This document shows positions 7,809-12,351 of a stretch of 12,351 nucleotides of DNA, piece by piece. The translations under genes and the position numbers were made by a program. Each line of letters opens with the position of its first letter. The stretch's first letter is position 1. The notes beneath the pieces were generated by a model. The model saw only the letters and a program-made list of their open reading frames with translations, was not told the DNA's origin and ran no database searches. The DNA comes from an uncultured Selenomonadaceae bacterium. Lineage in GTDB: Bacteria > Bacillota > Negativicutes > Selenomonadales > Selenomonadaceae. The DNA lies in the NCBI GenBank assembly GCA_910579115.1, contig CAJTSO010000042.1:253-12603 (forward strand), read 5' to 3'.

Positions 7809-8040
7809 GCCTTCCCTGGAGGAAAGGCGGTCGAAGTGCGACTTCCTAAGCTCTGCCGTCGTCTTACGACTCGGCAATCGCCAAGGTCGTCTGCATGACA
7901 CTCACTAAATTCGTCCGTCGTTTCACTCGGACTTATTAAGTGAGTTAGTCAAGCTGGAGAGGTGACAGACTAAACGGAGAGCTTGTCTTATCCCCCTCTC
8001 AGTCAGTCCTGACTGACTGCCAGCTCTACCAAAGGGAGAG
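7809..8040. repeat. Composite intergenic repeat, copy 1
   Basis: Copy 1 begins with an imperfect hairpin (7809-7828), then a core at 7837-7962 that matches copy 2 closely. The shared core includes identical runs of 36 bases (7892-7927) and 26 bases (7929-7954). Inside the core, 7854-7876 can form a stem (TGCCG..TCGT / ACGA..CGGCA), and 7897-7950 forms a long imperfect hairpin whose arms read CTCACT...GTCCG and CGGAC...AGTGAG. The tail has CCTCTC with GTCAG, a perfect 8-bp palindrome AGTCAGTC/GACTGACT at 8001-8018, and CTCTACC/GGGAGAG. There is no ORF or transposase. It resembles the small non-autonomous intergenic repeats of gut Firmicutes; that comparison is from memory. The outer boundaries are approximate. 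Confidence 0.75.
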
Positions 8041-8058
8041 CCAGGGGAGTTCTTCTGG

Positions 8059-8290
8059 CCTCTCCCTCTGGGAGAGGTGGAGCATCGCCAGATGCGACTC
8101 CCTAAGCTCTGCCGTCGCTACGCTTGGCAATCGCTAAGGTCGCGTGCATGACACTCACTAAATTCGTCCGTCGTTTCACTTGGACTTATTAAGTGAGTTA
8201 GTCAAGCCGGAGAGGGCAAAAGACTGGCCGGGGGCATAAGATAAACCGAGCAGTTTATTTCACCTCTCGGTCAGCTTCGCCGGGGGTAGC
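8059..8290. repeat. Composite intergenic repeat, copy 2
   Basis: Copy 2 opens with a perfect 8-bp stem and 3-base loop (CCTCTCCC, TCT, GGGAGAGG at 8059-8077). The core at 8093-8215 then aligns to copy 1 with about nine substitutions and a 3-base gap. Identical runs are 8145-8180 and 8182-8207. The long imperfect hairpin recurs at 8150-8203; next to its loop the C of copy 1 is T, which turns a G-C pair into G-T and keeps the fold. The tail keeps CCTCTC and GTCAG (8263-8274) but otherwise differs from copy 1, with a separate small stem ATAAAC/GTTTAT at 8241-8258. The boundaries are approximate, especially on the right. Confidence 0.75.
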
Positions 8291-8352
8291 CAATCAGATG
8301 GATTACAGGTTGTCCCCCCTAAATTGCCACATTAAATAATTGTAAACAGGAC

Positions 8353-8358
8353 AGGAGG
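8353..8358 (+). promoter_or_regulatory. Strong ribosome binding site supporting a TTG start for fliA
   Basis: AGGAGG (followed by GG) lies 7 bases before the TTG at 8366. A strong site at good spacing supports the rare start codon, which may hold down sigma factor synthesis. Confidence 0.75.
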
Positions 8359-8365
8359 GGTTATT

Positions 8366-9115
8366 TTGGCACCGGATTATGACGAAAAAGAAATAGCCCT
8401 TCTCTGGGAACAGTATGGCCAGACAAGGGAGCGGGAGGTCAGGGACCGGCTCATCGAGTATTATCTCCCCATGGTGAATGTTATTGCCGGCCGCCTGGCC
8501 ATAAGTCTGCCGGCTCATATTGAAAAGGATGACCTTATCAGCAGCGGCTTCTTCGGACTGCTGGATGCGGTAGACCGTTTCGATGTAAGCCTGGGCAATA
8601 AGTTTGAGACATACGCGGGGACTAGAATCAGAGGTTCCATGCTGGATTATCTGCGGTCCCGGGACTGGGTCCCCATTTCCCTCAGAACCAGAATAAAGGA
8701 ATACGAACGGGTGGTGGCCCGTCTGGAAGGAACCCTTGGCCGGGTACCTACCGATGAGGAGACCGCGAAAGAGCTGGGAATTACCATCGATGAGCTCCAC
8801 AGGATCGAGATGGAGATGAATTCCGCTACCGTTGTCCCCCTTGAGGATTATTTGCGGCAGGAAACAGAATGTTCAGCCAGCGATCCAACCGAGGGCCTGG
8901 AGCGTAAGGAACTGAAGCGGTGCCTGGCAAAGGCAATAGATAAGCTGTCCGACAGGGAACGGCTGGTAATCTCCCTGTATTACTATGAGGAGCTGACCCT
9001 AAAGGAAATTGGAATGATACTTCACCTGACAGAGGCAAGGATCTGCCAGATCCACTCAAAGGCGATAATCCGCCTGCGGGGATTTTTGGCATCCATGGAT
9101 ATTGATTCAATGTGA
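8366..9115 (+). CDS. fliA: Flagellar sigma factor, FliA/SigD/WhiG family (sigma-28)
   Basis: This sigma factor directs RNA polymerase to late flagellar and chemotaxis promoters. The 249-aa protein has the usual size and order. Region 2 (about residues 27-100) includes LIEYYLPMVNVIAGRL, DDLISSGFFGLLDAVDRFD and the family-typical RIRGSMLDYLRSRDWVP. Region 3 (about 100-155) includes PISLR and GRVPTDEETAKELGI. Region 4 (about 195-245) includes LSDRERLVISLYYYEELTLKEIG and the DNA-binding turn LTEARICQIHSKAIIRLR. The start is TTG with a strong ribosome binding site. Its upstream region is the repeat block, so transcription is either read-through from the chemotaxis genes or from an unseen promoter. 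An anti-sigma FlgM gene is not in the window. Confidence 0.95.
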   Translation: MAPDYDEKEIALLWEQYGQTREREVRDRLIEYYLPMVNVIAGRLAISLPAHIEKDDLISSGFFGLLDAVDRFDVSLGNKFETYAGTRIRGSMLDYLRSRDWVPISLRTRIKEYERVVARLEGTLGRVPTDEETAKELGITIDELHRIEMEMNSATVVPLEDYLRQETECSASDPTEGLERKELKRCLAKAIDKLSDRERLVISLYYYEELTLKEIGMILHLTEARICQIHSKAIIRLRGFLASMDIDSM

Positions 9116-9145
9116 TGAATTGTGGAGAAAATTTTTCTCCCGGAA

Positions 9146-9151
9146 AAGGGG
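9146..9151 (+). promoter_or_regulatory. Ribosome binding site deciding the fapA start
   Basis: AAGGGG lies 6 bases before the ATG at 9158. The upstream in-frame GTG at 9122 has no comparable site, so the shorter protein is preferred. Confidence 0.65.
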
Positions 9152-9157
9152 CCCAGC

Positions 9158-10888
9158 ATGGCAAGTACAGTTGAAAACGAAAAGAATGTAGCGGATGTCG
9201 CTGTTTCGGAGACTGATAACCATTGCGAAGGTAAAGATGAAGGCTTTACCGAAGGCGACCGGGAAGCGGGCTACATGATAGAATTTGACCGGGACGGGGT
9301 CTTTCTCACTGTTTATCCTACGGAGGACGGCGGGGTCTTCTTTGAAATGGATAATATGCAGAAGATATTGGATAAGTATCGGACGGTGAAGTATGATATC
9401 GTGGCTCTGACTAAGGTTATCCGGAAAGCCAGTGGCCAGCGGACGCGTCTGTCGGAATATTTCGACGGTGATCCTGATTCAAAGTCAGAGGGTATGCGCC
9501 GCTATGGAAACAGTGCTGTTGACGATGGGCGTCCCATGGCGGAATATCATTTTGAAATATCCAAGGATAGAATGAGCGCCGCTTTGAAGTGGGATGTTGT
9601 GCAGGACCGGCAGATCCCCCCTGTCCGGGAAGTGATCAAGTCCATGCACCGGGCCGGTATCGTGTATGGCATTGACGAGGACCATCTCCGCCAGATCCTG
9701 CCCAAAGGGATTGACTTCATAGCGGCAAAGGGCACTGACGCTGTAAAGGGGCAGGACGCCCGCATTGAGAGGTATTTTGACCTTTCTCAAAAGGGAAAAG
9801 CTGTAAGTAATGATAATGGCCGGGTGGATTTTAAGAACCTTCAGCTCTTCGTTCTGGTAAAAAAAGGCGATATTCTGGCTCGCCGGATTCCTCATACGGC
9901 AGGAACCGCCGGCAAAAATGTCCTGGGGGACGAAATTCATCCGAAGCCCGGCAAGCCGCGGCCGGTTCCCTCGGGGAAGAATACGAGTATCCAAAACGAA
10001 AATGATGTGGTGGCGGAAATCGATGGCCAGGTCGTGGACAGCGGGAACATGATTTCTGTGGATCCCCGGTTCGAGGTGTCGGGAAACGTAGACGTTTCTA
10101 CCGGAAATATCGAGTTTAACGGCAGCGTTCACGTCAGCGGCTATGTGGAATGGGGCTTTACGGTGAAGGCAACCGGTGATGTGGAGATCGGCGGCGCGGT
10201 GGCCGGCGGCAGCGTAGAGGGGAATAATATTTACATTACCGGCGGCGTTCAGGGAATGAGCGGCGGCAAGATAATTGCCAAAGGAAGTATCAGCGCCAGC
10301 TTTGCGGAAAACGCGGAACTGGAGGCGGGGAAAGATATACATATCCTCGACGTGGCCCTCCACTCAACCCTTATTGCCGGCGGCAGCATTGTCCTTGAGG
10401 GGAAGAGAGGCATCATAACCGGCGGGGTCATTTCCGCCGGGGAGGAGATCAGGGCTCAGGTAATCGGCAATGCGGCAAATGTCATAACCAGAATATCGGT
10501 AGGGCAGAACCCCATGCTTCAGCGGGAGTACAAGGAGCTCGCCGCAGAGCTGGCGGAGGACAGGAAAAGGCTTGACGCCATAAAAAAGAACCTGAAGGTT
10601 CTGGAAAAAATCGATATTATGAAGCTGCCGAAGCAAAGAGTAGATCAGATAAACAAGCTGACCCGTTCCCAGTTTCCTCTGGCTGGGGAAATCAAGCGGA
10701 AGACGAAGCGTCTGCAAGAGCTGGATGAGGAATTGGTGAAGATGAGTAATTGCCGGGTACGGGTGCGGGATACGATTCATGCAGGGGTCAGAATGTCGAT
10801 AAATTCGGTGCTGAAGAACCTTCAGACTTCGCAAAGCTGTTGCTGCTTTTATACGGAGGGGGACGACATCAAGACCGGCCCCTATTGA
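9158..10888 (+). CDS. fapA: FapA (DUF342) family flagellar assembly protein A
   Basis: This 576-aa protein of the FapA/DUF342 family is often found in flagellar operons of Firmicutes and proteobacteria; its exact task is unclear. After an acidic N-terminal stretch, residues about 38-100 (MIEFDRDGVFLTVYP...) and about 128-250 both look like FapA N-terminal modules, possibly a duplication. The conserved PHTAGTAGKNVLGDEI stretch follows. Gly-rich beta-helix-like repeats cover about 300-435 (NVDVSTGNIEFNGSVHVSG, GDVEIGGAV, GGKIIAKGSI, GGSIVLEGKRGIITGGVISAG). A charged coiled coil covers about 445-530, and a short C-terminal strand region ends with three adjacent cysteines (561-563). An in-frame GTG at 9122 would add 12 residues. 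There is no signal peptide, so it should be cytosolic. It starts 42 bases after the sigma gene. Confidence 0.92.
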   Translation: MASTVENEKNVADVAVSETDNHCEGKDEGFTEGDREAGYMIEFDRDGVFLTVYPTEDGGVFFEMDNMQKILDKYRTVKYDIVALTKVIRKASGQRTRLSEYFDGDPDSKSEGMRRYGNSAVDDGRPMAEYHFEISKDRMSAALKWDVVQDRQIPPVREVIKSMHRAGIVYGIDEDHLRQILPKGIDFIAAKGTDAVKGQDARIERYFDLSQKGKAVSNDNGRVDFKNLQLFVLVKKGDILARRIPHTAGTAGKNVLGDEIHPKPGKPRPVPSGKNTSIQNENDVVAEIDGQVVDSGNMISVDPRFEVSGNVDVSTGNIEFNGSVHVSGYVEWGFTVKATGDVEIGGAVAGGSVEGNNIYITGGVQGMSGGKIIAKGSISASFAENAELEAGKDIHILDVALHSTLIAGGSIVLEGKRGIITGGVISAGEEIRAQVIGNAANVITRISVGQNPMLQREYKELAAELAEDRKRLDAIKKNLKVLEKIDIMKLPKQRVDQINKLTRSQFPLAGEIKRKTKRLQELDEELVKMSNCRVRVRDTIHAGVRMSINSVLKNLQTSQSCCCFYTEGDDIKTGPY

Positions 10889-10960
10889 TGGGCATTTTCC
10901 TTCCTCCTGGCGCCTGGTGACGGGGTCGACAGCAGCTCCACCCGGTTAATTCAGGCTTTG

Positions 10961-10981
10961 CCGCTTATGGCCATGAAGCGG
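10961..10981. repeat. 21-base near-perfect palindrome in the fapA downstream gap
   Basis: CCGCTT and AAGCGG flank ATGGCCAT, itself a palindrome, with a single extra G. It lies 37 bases before the next start codon, in a 129-base gap that otherwise shows nothing firm. It could be an operator-like site or an mRNA hairpin, and chance is possible. No T run follows. Confidence 0.4.
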
Positions 10982-11017
10982 GGAATATTTTGTAGTCGAT
11001 ATGAAGGAGTGATTCTT

Positions 11018-11389
11018 ATGGCAGTGGATTTCAACCCCATGAATCTTCAGCTGATGGTCCCGAAATCTACAGAGGTAGGTCAGCTCCAGCAAAATATGCA
11101 CCATCAGGTGAATGTCCAGCAGGATAACCAGCTGGCAAAGCAAAAGGAAACGGATGAGGTCAACCAGCGGACTGTCCAGCGCCACGAGGAAGCCGAGGAC
11201 GGAAAGATAAAGGACGACCCGGAAAGGGAACGCCGCCAGGGCGGAGGCTCCGGCGGCAAACGCCACCGCCGTGAGGGCGAGGACGGGGAAGAGCAAGCGG
11301 TCCGGCTACAGGCAGAGGTGGAGGAGCTGCGCCGCCAGAGCAAGAATCTGGATATTGCCAGAGGCTCCCTGATCGACATATCCTGGTGA
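11018..11389 (+). CDS. Small hydrophilic protein of the flagellar operon, function unknown
   Basis: The 123-aa product has no signal peptide and no membrane helix. The N-terminal part (MAVDFNPMNLQLMVPKSTEVGQ...) is Gln/Asn/Met-rich, residues about 40-72 are highly charged, 72-90 are a Gly/Arg/Glu-rich low-complexity stretch, 92-110 may form a short coiled coil, and the end is hydrophobic (GSLIDISW). I do not recognise a named family; similar short proteins seem to follow fapA in related genomes, but that is from memory. The start at 11018 has AAGGAG at 11004-11009 with 8-base spacing. The longer in-frame reading from 10958 has no such site and would run across the palindrome. It precedes the next gene by 20 bases. 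Confidence 0.8.
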   Translation: MAVDFNPMNLQLMVPKSTEVGQLQQNMHHQVNVQQDNQLAKQKETDEVNQRTVQRHEEAEDGKIKDDPERERRQGGGSGGKRHRREGEDGEEQAVRLQAEVEELRRQSKNLDIARGSLIDISW

Positions 11390-11409
11390 CTTTTTGAATC
11401 GGTGGTTAT

Positions 11410-12351
11410 ATGGTAGTGGAAACGCTGGGCTTTTTGATAATAATCGGCGCCCTGATTTATATAGTGTTGAGGCGTCAGGGTCTTCTGGCGCCTTTTGGCG
11501 ACAGAACCGGACTGAAGTCAGCTGAGGTGACGGCGGACAGGATCCGCTTTGAGATGGAAAAGTCAGCGGATGAGATCATAAATCGGCTGGCGGAGCATAT
11601 AGACAGGCTGGAAAGCCTGATTTCTCAGGCGGAGGAGGTTTCCGCCAGACTTGATGGCAGGCTCACCCGCCTGAGGAAGGAGATTCATGCGGCTCAGGAA
11701 AGCGGTATTCTGCCGGTGATGACCGCGGAGCAGCTTAAATCCGCGGTAGCGGCTTCGCCTCCTGTCAGTACAGCGGCCAGCAGTCCGCAGCTGGTGGAGC
11801 CTGATAAGGAAACCGGTGGTGTGCCGGAGACAATCGAGCCTTTGCCATATACGGGATACCAGGCGGAGCAAAATCAGAAAGCGGTTAGCGGGCCGGGGAG
11901 CCGGGCAGAGATGGCTGGGGATGTAGCGGAGGATATAGACGGGGCGACAGAGTTTGCAAAGCTCCTTGACCGTACTATCGAGGCAACGGAGGCGGCGGCG
12001 CTGGATATCTCCAGCCTCCCGGCAGGGAATAAGGTTGTAGAACAGGAACCGCCGGAGCGGAACGGCGAGCTTGAGGCCCTGGTACTTTCCGGTGATATGG
12101 CCGAACAGAAGTCTCCGGGACAGGCGGGGAAGCTTGAAGTTCCCGTATTTTCCCGTGAGGCGGCCGGGCAGGAGCCTCTGAGTCAGGACGGATCGGAACG
12201 CAAACCAAAGCGGATAGACTACTACGCCCGGGCAAGGGAATTGAAGGAGCAGCAGCCGGCTTACCCGGAAGCAGGCATTGAGGCGATAAAGCCGGTAGAG
12301 GCAGCGGCCCTGAAGGCAGCCGCCAGGGTACCGGCCGTAGCTGAGCCTACC
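11410..12351 (+). CDS. Membrane-anchored coiled-coil protein, 5' part (runs off the window)
   Basis: The frame stays open from ATG 11410 to the window edge, 314 codons without a stop. A single hydrophobic segment sits at about residues 4-20 (ETLGFLIIIGALIYIVL), followed by basic residues, so an N-out or uncleaved anchor with the body in the cytoplasm is likely. Residues about 38-97 have heptad-like charged helices (EMEKSADEIINRLAEHIDRLESLISQ). The remainder is an Ala/Glu/Pro/Gly-rich, probably disordered linker. The layout and the place downstream of the flagellar sigma gene recall SwrB/DUF6115 of Bacillus and relatives, whose C-terminal helix-turn-helix-like part would lie outside the window. 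That match is inference. The ribosome site is weak (GGTGG, 4 bases from ATG); GTG 11416 is an alternative. Confidence 0.75.
   Translation, partial: MVVETLGFLIIIGALIYIVLRRQGLLAPFGDRTGLKSAEVTADRIRFEMEKSADEIINRLAEHIDRLESLISQAEEVSARLDGRLTRLRKEIHAAQESGILPVMTAEQLKSAVAASPPVSTAASSPQLVEPDKETGGVPETIEPLPYTGYQAEQNQKAVSGPGSRAEMAGDVAEDIDGATEFAKLLDRTIEATEAAALDISSLPAGNKVVEQEPPERNGELEALVLSGDMAEQKSPGQAGKLEVPVFSREAAGQEPLSQDGSERKPKRIDYYARARELKEQQPAYPEAGIEAIKPVEAAALKAAARVPAVAEPT

Larger units (their letters stand above)
7795..8365. other. 571-base gene-free block holding two composite repeats
   Basis: No plausible coding region lies between the acidic membrane protein and the sigma gene; forward and reverse reading frames here are short or are shadows of neighbouring genes. 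The stretch is almost filled by two diverged direct copies of a hairpin-rich element, listed separately. The last 75 bases (about 8291-8365) are unique and carry the sigma gene's ribosome binding site. I see no clear intrinsic terminator with a T run and no convincing sigma-28 promoter. A weak vegetative-like pair (TTGTCC at 8310, AATAAT at 8335, spacing 19) is too poor to call. Confidence 0.75.

Noticed and set aside
7809..7828. Intrinsic terminator after the acidic membrane protein
   Set aside because: A stem with a bulge is present, but no T run follows. It fits better as the leading hairpin of repeat copy 1.
7837..8215. CRISPR array
   Set aside because: There are only two copies, about 125 bases each with internal hairpins and unequal tails, and no short regular repeats or spacers or cas genes.
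7795..8290. Insertion sequence remnant
   Set aside because: No transposase fragment is visible in any frame and no clear terminal inverted repeats bound the block. A non-autonomous repeat remains possible.
8310..8340. Vegetative promoter for fliA
   Set aside because: TTGTCC and AATAAT are partial matches at a 19-base spacing; too weak to list as a feature.
8303..8800. A minus-strand frame overlapping the start of fliA and the gap
   Set aside because: Most of it is opposite conserved sigma region 2, and the product is unlike any family I know.
9485..10363. A 292-codon minus-strand frame opposite fapA
   Set aside because: It mirrors the Gly/Val-rich beta-helix codons of fapA, and its translation has no coherent domain.

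Overview
The window is a stretch of a flagellar and chemotaxis operon, with every gene on the + strand. It most resembles a motile, low-redox Firmicute, and I would guess a member of the Negativicutes (Selenomonas/Pelosinus-like). This assignment is inference. It rests on gene order as I remember it (flhF-flhG-PilZ-cheB-cheA-cheW-cheC-cheD-...-fliA-fapA), on a Bacillus/Clostridium-type chemotaxis set (CheC and CheD present, no CheZ), on strong AGGAGG-type ribosome binding sites with some TTG and GTG starts, and on a fairly GC-rich base composition. There is no rRNA or other firm phylogenetic marker.

Layout. 2-1656: the 3' part of flhF and a complete flhG, the GTPase/ATPase pair that sets flagellar position and number. 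1699-2373: a PilZ-domain c-di-GMP effector of the YcgR type. 2386-7171: cheB, cheA, cheW, cheC and cheD, packed with gaps of 0-20 bases and a 4-base cheC/cheD overlap. 7174-7794: an unrecognised two-helix membrane protein with a very acidic tail, directly behind cheD. 7795-8365: 571 bases without a gene, filled by two diverged copies of a composite hairpin-rich repeat. 8366-9115: the flagellar sigma factor (FliA/SigD family). 9158-10888: fapA (DUF342 family). 11018-11389: a small hydrophilic protein I cannot name. 11410 to the window end: the 5' part of a membrane-anchored coiled-coil protein that sits downstream of the sigma gene, much as swrB follows sigD in Bacillus.

How the genes fit together. 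FlhF/FlhG set where flagella are built. The sigma factor turns on late flagellar genes. CheA/CheW transduce receptor signals, and CheB, CheC and CheD give adaptation (demethylation, CheY-P dephosphorylation, receptor deamidation). The PilZ protein couples c-di-GMP to motor output. cheY and cheR are not in this window and must lie elsewhere. Most of the window is ordinary flagellar/chemotaxis content. The points worth a second look are the repeat block that interrupts the operon before the sigma gene, the uncharacterised proteins at 7174-7794, 11018-11389 and 11410-12351, and a perfect 11-bp hairpin inside the 3' end of flhG. I see no phage, transposase, CRISPR, tRNA or rRNA, and no clear new multi-gene system.
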